Positions 26,492 to 40,980 of a stretch of DNA of 64,000 nt are shown here, piece by piece. The stretch is from Bombus terrestris (lineage: Eukaryota; Arthropoda; Insecta; Hymenoptera; Apidae): assembly GCF_910591885.1 (NCBI RefSeq), contig NW_025963548.1:5013501-5077500 (forward strand), written 5' to 3'. How positions within the stretch are numbered: position 1 is the first letter of the stretch; every line of letters begins with the position of its first letter. Position numbers and translations under genes: made by a program. Below the pieces are notes generated by a model, which made no database searches, was not told the DNA's origin, and saw nothing but the letters and a program-made list of their open reading frames with translations.

Positions 26492-29244
26492 TATTGCATC
26501 ACCATGTGACGTATAACGTTTTGTACTATTACGTAATAACGTATAAAGTTATATTGCATCACTATATGACGTATAACGCTATATTGCATCACTATAGGAC
26601 GTATAGCGTCATATACTATTGCGTTATAATGTATAACGGTATATTGCATCACTATATGACGCATAACATTATACGCTATTACGTTATAACGTATAACATT
26701 ATGTTGCATCACTATAGGACGTATAACGTTATATACTATTACGTTATGACGTATAACGTTATGAACTATTACGTTATAACGCATAACGTTGTATTGCATC
26801 ACTATATATCGTATAACGTTTTGCACTATTACGTAATAACGTATAACGTTATATTGCATCACTATAGGACGTATAACGTTATATTGCATCACCATATGAA
26901 GTATAACGTTATGAACTATTACATTATAACGAATAACGTTATATTGCATCATCATAGGACATATAGCGTTATATACTATTACGTTATGACGTATAACGTT
27001 ATGAACTATTACGTTATAACGCATAACGTTATATTACATCACTATATGTTTTATAACGTTTTGCACTATTACGTAATAACGTATAACGTTATATTGCATC
27101 ACTATAGGACGTGCAACGTTATATTGCATCACTATGTGAAGTATAACGTTATGAACTATTACGTTATAGCGCGTAACTTTATATTGCATCACTATAAGAA
27201 GTATACCGTTATGAACTATTACATTCTAACGTATAACGTTATATTGCATCACTATAGGACGTATAACGTTATATACTACTACGTTATAACGTATAACGTT
27301 ATATTGCATCACCATGCCACGTATAACTTTTTCAACTAATACGTAATAACGTATAACGTTATATTGAATCACTATATGAAGTATAACGTTATGAACTATT
27401 ACGTTATAACGTATAACGTTACATTGCATCACCATGCGACGTATAACGTTTTGAACTAATACGTAATAACGTATAACGTTATATTGCATCACTATATGAA
27501 GTATTCCGTTATGAACTATTACAATTATAACGTATAACGTTATATAACATCACTATAGGACGTATAACGTTATACTGCATCACTATAGGACGTATAACGT
27601 TATATTGCATCACTATATAACGTATAACGATATACACTATTACGTTATAACGTATAACATTATGTTGCATCACTATAGGACGTATAACGTTATATACTAT
27701 TACGTTATAACTTATAACGTTATGAACTATTACGTTATAACGCATAACGTTATATTGCATCACTATATGACGTATAACGTTCTGTACTATTACGTAATAA
27801 CGTATAACGTTATATTGCATCACCATGTGACGTATAACGTTTTGAACTATTACGTAATAACGTATAACGTTATATTGCATCACTATAGGACGTATAACGT
27901 TCTGTACTTTTACGTATTAACGTATAACGTTATATTGCATCACCATGTGAGGTATAACGTTTTGTACTATTACGTAATAACGTATAACGTTATATTGTAT
28001 CACTATAGGACGTATAACGTTTTGTACTATTACGTAATAACGTATAACGTTATATTGCATCACTATAGTACGTATAACGTTTTGTACTATTACGTAATAG
28101 CGTATAACGTTATATTGCATCACTATATGACGTATAACGTTTTGTACTATTACGTAATAACGTATATCGCTATATTGCATTACTGTATGACGTATAACGT
28201 TATGAACAATTACGTTATAACGCGTAACGTTATGTTGCATCAGAATATGACGTATAACGTTATATTGCATCACTATATGAAGTATACAGTTATGAACTAT
28301 TACATTATAACGTATAACGTTATATTGTATCATCATAGGACGTATAGCGTCGTATACTATTGCGCTATAATGTATAACGGTATATTGCATCACTATATGA
28401 CGCATAATATTATACTCTATTACGTTATAACGCATTACGTTATATTGCATCACTATAGGACGTATAACGTTTTGTACTATTACGTAATAGCGTATAACGT
28501 TATATTGCATCACTATATGACGTATAACGTTTTGTACTATTACGTAATAACGTATAACGTTATATTGCATCACTATATGACGTATAACGTTTTGTACTAT
28601 TACGTAATAACGTATAACGTTATATTGCATCACCATGTGACGTATAACGTTTTGTACTATTACGTAATAACGTATAACGTTATATTGCATCACTATATGA
28701 CGTATAACGTTTTGTACTATTACGTAATAACGTATAACGTTATATTGCATCACTATAGGACGTATAACGTTTTGTACTATTACGTAATATCGTATAGCGT
28801 TATATTGCATCACCATGTGACGTATAACGTTTTGTACTATTACGTAATAACGTATAACGTTATATTGCATCACTATAGTACGAATAACGTTTTGTACTAC
28901 TACGTAATGACGTATAACGTTATATTGCATCACTATAGGACGTATAATGTTATATTGCATCACTATATGAAGTATAACGTTATGAACTATTACATTATAA
29001 CGTATAACGTTATAATGCATCACGATGTGACGTATAACGTTTTGTACTATTACGTAATAACATATAACGTTATATTGCATCACTATAGGACGTATAACGT
29101 TATATTGCATCACTATATGAAGTATATCGTTATGAACTATTACATTATAACGTATAACGCTATATTGCATCACTATAGGACGTATAACGTTATATTGCAT
29201 CACCATGTGACGTATAACGTTTTGTACTATTACGTAATAACGTA
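26492..29244. repeat. 2.75-kb segment, copy 2 (offset 7,202)
   Basis: This is the partner of 19,290-22,042. The acaattata monomer lies at 27,513-27,543. To the right it switches at about 29,244 into dimers with ctatagt and attactgtatg instead of the ataaagttat unit of copy 1. Confidence 0.85.
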
Positions 29245-32200
29245 TAACGTTATATTGCATCACTATAGTACGTATAACGTTTTGTACTATTACGTAATAA
29301 CGTATATCGCTATATTGCATTACTGTATGACGTATAACGTTATGAACTATTACGTTATAACGCGTAACGTTATATTGCATCAGAATATGGCGTATAACGT
29401 TATATTGCATCACTATATGAAGTATACCGTTATGAACTATTACATTATAACGTATAACGCTATATTGCATCACTATAGGACGTATAACGTTATATTGCAT
29501 CACCATGTGACGTATAACGTTTTGTACTATTACGTAATAACGTATAACGTTATATAGCATCATCATAGGACGTATAGCGTCATATACTATTGCGCTATAA
29601 TGTATAACGGTATATTGCATCACTATATGACGCATAACATTATACGCTATTACGTTATAACGTATAACATTATGTTGCATCACTATAGGACGTATAACGT
29701 TATATACTATTACGTTATGACGTATAACGTTATGAACTATTACGTCATAACGCATAACGTTATATTGCATCACTATATGACGTATAACGTTTTGTACTAT
29801 TACGTAATAACGTATAACGTTATATTGCATCACTATATGACGTATAACGTTCTGTACTATTACATAATAACGTATAACGTTATATTGCATCACCATGTGA
29901 CGTATAACGTTTTGTACTATTACGTAATATCGTATAACGTTATATTGCATGACTATAGGACGTATAACGTTTTGTACTATTACGTAATAGCGTATAACGT
30001 TATATTGCATCACTATATGACGTATAACGTTTTGTACTATTACGTAATAACGTATAACGTTATATTGCATCACCATGCGACGTATAACGTTCTGTACTAT
30101 TACGTAATAACGTATAACGTTATATTGCATCACCATGTGACGTATAACGTTTTGAACTATTACGTAATAACGTATAATGCTATATTGCATCACTATAGGA
30201 CGTATAACGTTCTGTACTATTACGTAATAACGTATAACGTTATATTGCATCACCATGTGACGTATAACGTTTTGTACTATTACGTAATAACGTATAACGT
30301 TATATTGCATCACTATAGTACGTATAACGTTTTGTACTATTACGTAATAACGTATAACGTTATATTAAATCACTATAGGTCGTATAACGTTATATTGCAT
30401 CACTATATGAAGTATAACGTTATGAGCTATTACGTTATAACGCGTAACGTTATATTGCATCACTATATGACGTATAACGTCATATTGCATCGCTATATGA
30501 AGTATACCGTTATGAACTATTACATTATAACGTATAACGTTATATTGCATCATCATAGGACGTATAGCGTCATATACTATTGCGTTATAATGTATAACGG
30601 TATATTGCATCACTATATGACGCATAACATCATACGCTATTAAGTTACAACGTATAACATTATGTTGCATCACTATAGGAGGTATAACGTTATATTGCAT
30701 CACTATAGGACGTATAACGTTATATTGCATCACTATATGAAGTATATCGTTATGAACTATTACATTATAACGTATAACGCTATATTGCATCACTATAGGA
30801 CGTATAACGTTATATTGCATCACCATGTGACGTATAACGTTTTGTACTATTACGTAATAACGTATAAAGTTATATTGCATCACTATATGACGTATAACGC
30901 TATATTGCATCACTATAGGACGTATAGCGTCATATACTATTGCGTTATAATGTATAACGGTATATTGCATCACTATATGACGCATAACATTATACGCTAT
31001 TACGTTATAACGTATAACATTATGTTGCATCACTATAGGACGTATAACGTTATATACTATTACGTTATGACGTATAACGTTATGAACTATTACGTTATAA
31101 CGCATAACGTTGTATTGCATCACTATATATCGTATAACGTTTTGCACTATTACGTAATAACGTATAACGTTATATTGCATCACTATAGGACGTATAACGT
31201 TATATTGCATCACTATATGAAGTATTCCGTTATGAACTATTACAATTATAACGTATAACGTTATATAACATCACTATAGGACGTATAACGTTATACTGCA
31301 TCACTATAGGACGTATAACGTTATATTGCATCACTATATAACGTATAACGATATACACTATTACGTTATAACGTATAACATTATGTTGCATCACTATAGG
31401 ACGTGTAACGTTATATACTATTACGTTATAACTTATAACGTTATGAACTATTACGTTATAACGCATAACGTTATATTGCATCACTATATGACGTATAACG
31501 TTCTGTACTATTACGTAATAACGTATAACGTTATATTGCATCACCATGTGACGTATAACGTTTTGAACTATTACGTAATAACGTATAACGTTATATTGCA
31601 TCACTATAGGACGTATAACGTTCTGTACTATTACGTATTAACGTATAACGTTATATTGCATCACCATGTGAGGTATAACGTTTTGTACTATTACGTAATA
31701 ACGTATAACGTTATATTGTATCACTATAGGACGTATAACGTTTTGTACTATTACGTAATAACGTATAACGTTATATTGCATCACTATAGTACGGATAACG
31801 TTTTGTACTATTACGTAATAGCGTATAACGTTATATTGCATCACTATATGACGTATAACGTTTTGTACTATTACGTAATAACGTATATCGCTATATTGCA
31901 TTACTGTATGACGTATAACGTTATGAACAATTACGTTATAACGCGTAACGTTATGTTGCATCAGAATATGACGTATAACGTTATATTGCATCACTATATG
32001 AAGTATACAGTTATGAACTATTACATTATAACGTATAACGTTATATTGTATCATCATAGGACGTATAGCGTCGTATACTATTGCGCTATAATGTATAACG
32101 GTATATTGCATCACTATATGACGCATAATATTATACTCTATTACGTTATAACGCATTACGTTATATTGCATCACTATAGGACGTATAACGTTTTGTACTA

Positions 32201-33870
32201 TTACGTAATAGCGTATAACGTTATATTGCATCACTATAGGACGTATAACGTTTTGTACTATTACGTAATATCGTATAGCGTTATATTGCATCACCATGTG
32301 ACGTATAACGTTTTGTACTATTACGTAATAACGTATAACGTTATATTGCATCACTATAGTACGAATAACGTTTTGTACTACTACGTAATGACGTATAACG
32401 TTATATTGCATCACTATAGGACGTATAATGTTATATTGCATCACTATATGAAGTATAACGTTATGAACTATTACATTATAACGTATAACGTTATAATGCA
32501 TCACGATGTGACGTATAACGTTTTGTACTATTACGTAATAACATATAACGTTATATTGCATCACTATAGGACGTATAACGTTATATTGCATCACTATATG
32601 AAGTATATCGTTATGAACTATTACATTATAACGTATAACGCTATATTGCATCACTATAGGACGTATAACGTTATATTGCATCACCATGTGACGTATAACG
32701 TTTTGTACTATTACGCAATAACGTATAAAGTTATATTGCATCACTATATGACGTATAACGCTATATTGCATCACTATAGGACGTATAGCGTCATATACTA
32801 TTGCGTTATAATGTATAACGGTATATTGCATCACTATATGACGCATAACATTATACGCTATTACGTTATAACGTATAACATTATGTTGCATCACTATAGG
32901 ACGTATAACGTTATATTGCATCACCATATGAAGTATAACGTTATGAACTATTACATTATAACGTATAACGTTATATTGCATCACTATAGGACGTGCAACG
33001 TTCTATTGCATCACTATATGAAGTATAACGTTATGAACTATTAGGTTATAGCGCGTAACTTTATATTGCATCACTATAAGAAGTATACCGTTATGAACTA
33101 TTACATTCTAACGTATAACGTTATATTGCATCACTATAGGACGTATAACGTTATATACTACTACGTTATAACGTATAACGTTATGTTGCATCACTATTGG
33201 ACGTATAACGTTATATACTATTACGTTAGGACTTATAACATTATGAACTATTACGTTATAACGCATAACGTTATATTGCATCACTATATGACGTATAACG
33301 TTTTGTAATATTACATAATAACGTATAACGTTAGATTGCATCACCATGTGAGGTATAACGTTTTGAACTAATACGTAATAACGTATAACGTTATATTGCA
33401 TCACTATATGAAGTATTCCGTTATGAACTATTACAATTATAACGTATAACGTTATATAACATCACTATAGGACGTATAACGTTATACTGCATCACTATAG
33501 GACGTATAACGTTATATTGCATCACTATATAACGTATAACGATATACACTATTACGTTATAGCGTATAACATTATGTTGCATCACTATAGGACGTATAAC
33601 GATATATAATATTACGTTATAACTTATAACGTTATGAACTATTACGTTATAACGCATAACGTTATATTGCATCACTATATGACGTATAACGTTCTGTACT
33701 ATTACGTAATAACGTATAACGTTATATTGCATCACCATGTGACGTATAACGTTTTGAACTATTACGTAATAACGTATAACGTTATATTGCATCACTATAG
33801 GACGTATAACGTTCTGTACTATTACGTATTAACGTATAACGTTATATTGCATCACCATGTGAGGTATAAC

Positions 33871-36800
33871 GTTTTGTACTATTACGTAATAACGTATAAC
33901 GTTATATTGTATCACTATAGGACGTATAACGTTTTGTACTATTACATAATAACGTATAACGTTATATTGCATCACTATAGTACGTATAACGTTTTGTACT
34001 ATTACGTAATAGCGTATAACGTTATATTGCATCACTATATGACGTATAACGTTTTGTACTATTACATAATAACGTATAACGTTATATTGCATCACCATGT
34101 GAGGTATAACGTTTTTTACTATTACGTAATAGCGTATAACGTTATATTGCATCACTATAGGACGTATAACGTTTTGTACTATTACGTAATAACGTATAAC
34201 GTTATATTGCATCACTATAGTACGTATAACGTTTTGTACTATTACGTAATAACGTATATCGCTATATTGCATTACTGTATGACGTATAACGTTATGAACT
34301 ATTACGTTATAACGCGTAACGTTATATTGCATCAGAATATGGCGTATAACGTTATATTGCATCACTATATGAAGTATACCGTTATGAACTATTACATTAT
34401 AACGTATAACGTTATATTGCATCATCATAGGACGTATAGCTCATATACTATTGCGTTATAATGTATAACGGTATATTGCATCATTATATGACGCATAACA
34501 TTATACGCTATTAAGTTACAACGTATAACATTATGTTGCATCACTATAAGAGGTATAACGTTATATACTATTACGTTATAACGTATAACATTATGTTGCA
34601 TCACTATAGGACGTATAACGTTATATTGCATCACTATATAACGTATAACGTTTTACACTATTACGTAATAACGTATAACATTATGTTGCATCACTATTGG
34701 ACGTATAACGTTATATACTGTTACGTTAGGACTTATAACATTATGAACTATTACGTTATAACGCATAACGTTATATTGCATCACTATATGACGTATAACG
34801 TTTTGTACTATTACATAATAACGTATAACGTTATATTGCATCACCATGTGAGGTATAACGTTTTGTACTATTACGTAATAGCGTATAACGTTATATTGCA
34901 TCACTATAGGACGTATAACGTTTTGTACTATTACGTAGTAACGTATAACGTTATATTGCATCACTATAGTACGTATAACTTTTTGTACTATTACGTAATA
35001 ACGCATATCGCTATATTGCAATACTGTATGACGTATAACGTTATGAACTATTACGTTATAACGCGTAACGTTATATTGCATCAGAATATGACGTATAACG
35101 TTATATTGCATCACTATATGAAGTATACCGTTATGAACTATTACATTATAACGTATAACGTTATATTGCATCATCATAGGACGTATAGCGTCATATACTA
35201 TTGCGCTATAATGTATAACGGTATATTGCATCACTATATGACGCATAATATTATACGCTATTACGTTATAACGTATAACATTATGTTGCATCACCATAGG
35301 ACGTATAACGTTATATACTATTACGTTATGACGTATAACGTTATGAACTATTACGTTATAACGCATAACGTTATATTGCATCACTATATGTCGTATAACG
35401 TTTTGCACTATTACGTAATAACGTATTACGTTATATTGCATCACTATAGTACGTATAACGTTTTGTACTATTACGCAATAACGTATAACGTTATATTGCA
35501 TCACTATATGACGTATAACGTTTTGTACTATTACGTAATAACATATAACGTTATATTGCATCACTATAGGACGTATAACGTTATATTGCATCACTATATA
35601 TAGTATACCGTTATGAACTATTACATTATAACGTATAACGCTATATTGCATCATCATAGGACGTATAGCGTCATATACTATTGCGTTATAATGTATAACG
35701 GTATATTTTATCACTATATGACGCATAACATTATACGCTATTACGTAATAACGTATAACGTTATATTGCATCACTATTGTACGTATAACGTTTTGTACTA
35801 TTACGTAATAGCGTATAACGTTATATTGCATCACTATATGACGTATAACGTTTTGTACTATTACATAATAACGTATAACGTTATATTGCATCACCATGTG
35901 ACGTATAACGTTTTGTACTATTACGTAATAACGTATAACGTTATATTGCATCACTATAGGACGTATAACGTTTTGTACTATTACGTAATAGCGTATAACG
36001 TTATATTGCATCACTATATGACGTATAACGTTTTGTACTATTACGTAATAAAGTATAACGTTATATAGCATCATCATAGGACGTATAGCGTCATATACTA
36101 TTGCGCTATAATGTATAACGGTATATTGCATCACTATATGACGCATAACATTATACGCTATTACGTTATAACGTATAACATTATGTTGCATCACTATAGG
36201 ACGTATAACGTTATATACTATTACGTTATGACGTATAACGTTATGAACTATTACGTTATAACGCATAACGTTATATTGCATCACTATATGGCGTATAACG
36301 TTTTGCACTATTACGTAATAACGTATTACGTTATATTTCATCACTATAGGACGTATAACGTTATATTGCATCACTATAGGACGTATAACGTTATATTGCA
36401 TCACTATATGACGTATAACGTTATACACTATTACGTTATAACGTATAACATTATGTTGCATCACTATAGGACGTATAACGTTATATACTATTACGTTATG
36501 ACTTATAACGTTATGAACTATTACGTCATAACGCATAACGTTATATTGCATCACTATATGACGTATAACGTTTTGTACTATTACGTAATAACGTATAACG
36601 TTATATTGCATCACCATGTGACGTATAACGTTTTGTACTATTACGTAATAACGTATAACGTTATATTGCATCACTATAGGACATATAACGTTTTGTACTA
36701 TTACGTAATAACGTATAACGTTATATTGCATCACTATAGGACGTATAACGTTCAGTAAGATTACGTAATATCGTATAGCGTTATATTGCATCACCATGTG

Positions 36801-37320
36801 ACGTATAATGTTTTGTACTAATACGTAATAACGTATAACGTTATATTGCATCACTATAGTACGTATAACGTTTTGTACTATTACGTAATAACGTATAACG
36901 TTATATTGCATCACTATAGGACGTATAATGTTATATTGCATCACTATATGAAGTATAACGTTATGAACTATTACATTATAACGTATAACGTTATAATGCA
37001 TCACGATGTGACGTATAACGTTTTGTACTATTACGTAATAACATATAACGTTATATTGCATCACTATAGGACGTATAACGTTATATTGCATCACTATATG
37101 AAGTATATCGTTATGAACTATTACATTATAACGTATAACGCTATATTGCATCACTATAGGACGTATAACGTTATATTGCATCACCATGTGACGTATAACG
37201 TTTTGTACTATTACGTAATAACGTATAAAGTTATATTGCATCACTATATGACGTATAACGCTATATTGCATCACTATAGGACGTATAGCGTCATATACTA
37301 TTGCGTTATAATGTATAACG
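33871..37320. repeat. 3.45-kb segment, copy 1 of 3,629-bp tandem duplication
   Basis: This matches 37,500-40,949 at offset 3,629, with very few differences (for example acgtataacg against acgtataatg near 36,806 is shared, and acataacatt against acgtt near 39,777 is not). The spacer between copies (37,321-37,499) is a copy of 29,600-29,780 type sequence. Confidence 0.88.
34416..34444. repeat. 29-bp agctcatat monomer, copy 1
   Basis: One base is missing from tagcgtcatatac, giving tagctcatatac. The undeleted version is at about 23,733. The deletion marks the 34.4, 38.0 and 46.3 kb copies as one lineage. Confidence 0.9.
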
Positions 37321-37499
37321 GTATATTGCATCACTATATGACGCATAACATTATACGCTATTACGTTATAACGTATAACATTATGTTGCATCACTATAGG
37401 ACGTATAACGTTATATACTATTACGTTATGACGTATAACGTTATGAACTATTACGTCATAACGCATAACGTTATATTGCATCACTATATGACGTATAAC

Positions 37500-40400
37500 G
37501 TTTTGTACTATTACGTAATAACGTATAACGTTATATTGCATCACTATAGGACGTATAACGTTTTGTACTATTACATAATAACGTATAACGTTATATTGCA
37601 TCACTATAGTACGTATAACGTTTTGTACTATTACGTAATAGCGTATAACGTTATATTGCATCACTATATGACGTATAACGTTTTGTACTATTACATAATA
37701 ACGTATAACGTTATATTGCATCACCATGTGAGGTATAACGTTTTTTACTATTACGTAATAGCGTATAACGTTATATTGCATCACTATAGGACGTATAACG
37801 TTTTGTACTATTACGTAATAACGTATAACGTTATATTGCATCACTATAGTACGTATAACGTTTTGTACTATTACGTAATAACGTATATCGCTATATTGCA
37901 TTACTGTATGACGTATAACGTTATGAACTATTACGTTATAACGCGTAACGTTATATTGCATCAGAATATGGCGTATAACGTTATATTGCATCACTATATG
38001 AAGTATACCGTTATGAACTATTACATTATAACGTATAACGTTATATTGCATCATCATAGGACGTATAGCTCATATACTATTGCGTTATAATGTATAACGG
38101 TATATTGCATCATTATATGACGCATAACATTATACGCTATTAAGTTACAACGTATAACATTATGTTGCATCACTATAAGAGGTATAACGTTATATACTAT
38201 TACGTTATAACGTATAACATTATGTTGCATCACTATAGGACGTATAACGTTATATTGCATCACTATATAACGTATAACGTTTTACACTATTACGTAATAA
38301 CGTATAACATTATGTTGCATCACTATTGGACGTATAACGTTATATACTGTTACGTTAGGACTTATAACATTATGAACTATTACGTTATAACGCATAACGT
38401 TATATTGCATCACTATATGACGTATAACGTTTTGTACTATTACATAATAACGTATAACGTTATATTGCATCACCATGTGAGGTATAACGTTTTGTACTAT
38501 TACGTAATAGCGTATAACGTTATATTGCATCACTATAGGACGTATAACGTTTTGTACTATTACGTAGTAACGTATAACGTTATATTGCATCACTATAGTA
38601 CGTATAACTTTTTGTACTATTACGTAATAACGCATATCGCTATATTGCAATACTGTATGACGTATAACGTTATGAACTATTACGTTATAACGCGTAACGT
38701 TATATTGCATCAGAATATGACGTATAACGTTATATTGCATCACTATATGAAGTATACCGTTATGAACTATTACATTATAACGTATAACGTTATATTGCAT
38801 CATCATAGGACGTATAGCGTCATATACTATTGCGCTATAATGTATAACGGTATATTGCATCACTATATGACGCATAATATTATACGCTATTACGTTATAA
38901 CGTATAACATTATGTTGCATCACCATAGGACGTATAACGTTATATACTATTACGTTATGACGTATAACGTTATGAACTATTACGTTATAACGCATAACGT
39001 TATATTGCATCACTATATGTCGTATAACGTTTTGCACTATTACGTAATAACGTATTACGTTATATTGCATCACTATAGTACGTATAACGTTTTGTACTAT
39101 TACGCAATAACGTATAACGTTATATTGCATCACTATATGACGTATAACGTTTTGTACTATTACGTAATAACATATAACGTTATATTGCATCACTATAGGA
39201 CGTATAACGTTATATTGCATCACTATATATAGTATACCGTTATGAACTATTACATTATAACGTATAACGCTATATTGCATCATCATAGGACGTATAGCGT
39301 CATATACTATTGCGTTATAATGTATAACGGTATATTTTATCACTATATGACGCATAACATTATACGCTATTACGTAATAACGTATAACGTTATATTGCAT
39401 CACTATTGTACGTATAACGTTTTGTACTATTACGTAATAGCGTATAACGTTATATTGCATCACTATATGACGTATAACGTTTTGTACTATTACATAATAA
39501 CGTATAACGTTATATTGCATCACCATGTGACGTATAACGTTTTGTACTATTACGTAATAACGTATAACGTTATATTGCATCACTATAGGACGTATAACGT
39601 TTTGTACTATTACGTAATAGCGTATAACGTTATATTGCATCACTATATGACGTATAACGTTTTGTACTATTACGTAATAAAGTATAACGTTATATAGCAT
39701 CATCATAGGACGTATAGCGTCATATACTATTGCGCTATAATGTATAACGGTATATTGCATCACTATATGACGCATAACGTTATACGCTATTACGTTATAA
39801 CGTATAACATTATGTTGCATCACTATAGGACGTATAACGTTATATACTATTACGTTATGACGTATAACGTTATGAACTATTACGTTATAACGCATAACGT
39901 TATATTGCATCACTATATGGCGTATAACGTTTTGCACTATTACGTAATAACGTATTACGTTATATTTCATCACTATAGGACGTATAACGTTATATTGCAT
40001 CACTATAGGACGTATAACGTTATATTGCATCACTATATGACGTATAACGTTATACACTATTACGTTATAACGTATAACATTATGTTGCATCACTATAGGA
40101 CGTATAACGTTATATACTATTACGTTATGACTTATAACGTTATGAACTATTACGTCATAACGCATAACGTTATATTGCATCACTATATGACGTATAACGT
40201 TTTGTACTATTACGTAATAACGTATAACGTTATATTGCATCACCATGTGACGTATAACGTTTTGTACTATTACGTAATAACGTATAACGTTATATTGCAT
40301 CACTATAGGACATATAACGTTTTGTACTATTACGTAATAACGTATAACGTTATATTGCATCACTATAGGACGTATAACGTTCAGTAAGATTACGTAATAT

Positions 40401-40949
40401 CGTATAGCGTTATATTGCATCACCATGTGACGTATAATGTTTTGTACTAATACGTAATAACGTATAACGTTATATTGCATCACTATAGTACGTATAACGT
40501 TTTGTACTATTACGTAATAACGTATAACGTTATATTGCATCACTATAGGACGTATAATGTTATATTGCATCACTATATGAAGTATAACGTTATGAACTAT
40601 TACATTATAACGTATAACGTTATAATGCATCACGATGTGACGTATAACGTTTTGTACTATTACGTAATAACATATAACGTTATATTGCATCACTATAGGA
40701 CGTATAACGTTATATTGCATCACTATATGAAGTATATCGTTATGAACTATTACATTATAACGTATAACGCTATATTGCATCACTATAGGACGTATAACGT
40801 TATATTGCATCACCATGTGACGTATAACGTTTTGTACTATTACGTAATAACGTATAAAGTTATATTGCATCACTATATGACGTATAACGCTATATTGCAT
40901 CACTATAGGACGTATAGCGTCATATACTATTGCGTTATAATGTATAACG
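37500..40949. repeat. 3.45-kb segment, copy 2 of 3,629-bp tandem duplication
   Basis: This is the partner of 33,871-37,320, including the 29-bp agctcatat monomer at 38,045-38,073. It stops within the C monomer at about 40,945, where copy 1 continues with cggtatattgcatcac and this copy jumps to cgttatattgcatcac plus tatatgaag. Confidence 0.88.
38045..38073. repeat. 29-bp agctcatat monomer, copy 2
   Basis: Same one-base deletion as at 34,416-34,444, exactly 3,629 bp downstream, as expected from the tandem duplication. Confidence 0.9.
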
Positions 40950-40980
40950 TTATATTGCATCACTATATGAAGTATATCGT
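40921..40980. other. Recombination breakpoint in a hybrid C monomer
   Basis: In this family a C monomer (ctattgcgttataatg) ends in taacggtat and is followed by ctatatgacgcataac. Here it ends in taacgttat and is followed by ctatatgaagtatatcg, which is the sequence at 29,095 onward. The crossover lies in the shared gtataacg core. No base is gained or lost, so the exchange kept the 30-bp register. Confidence 0.85.

Larger units (their letters stand above)
20281..30690. repeat. 10.4-kb higher-order block, copy A
   Basis: This block recurs at 43,054-53,042 with the same order of units. The offset starts at 22,773. It falls to 22,533 after a 240-bp contraction near 21,301-21,540, to 22,532 after a one-base deletion, and to 22,352 after a further 180-bp contraction near 28,500-28,750. 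Apart from these the copies differ by sparse substitutions. The block starts at a ctatatgaagtattccg monomer followed by the acaattata monomer. Confidence 0.85.
29095..37456. repeat. 8.36-kb segment, copy 1 of 11,850-bp duplication
   Basis: This matches 40,945-49,306 at a constant offset of 11,850 bp. I see only about four scattered substitutions (for example ctatagt against ctatagg near 35,449 and ctatagg against ctatatg near 36,199) and one clustered patch near 37,125. All one-base indel tags are shared (31,234 with 43,084; 33,425 with 45,275; 34,416 with 46,266). It is among the youngest large duplications in the window. Confidence 0.9.
31204..37456. repeat. 6.25-kb block related to 20,281-26,774
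   Basis: This third version of the first part of the 10-kb block starts at the same ctatatgaagtattccg monomer. The acaattata monomers at 31,234 and 33,425 correspond to 20,311 and 22,742. Offset is 10,923, then 10,683 after loss of the 240-bp dimer run, then 10,682 after the 29-bp monomer at 34,416. It parts from the first copy at about 37,456, where gttataacgc is replaced by gtcataacgc. Confidence 0.83.
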
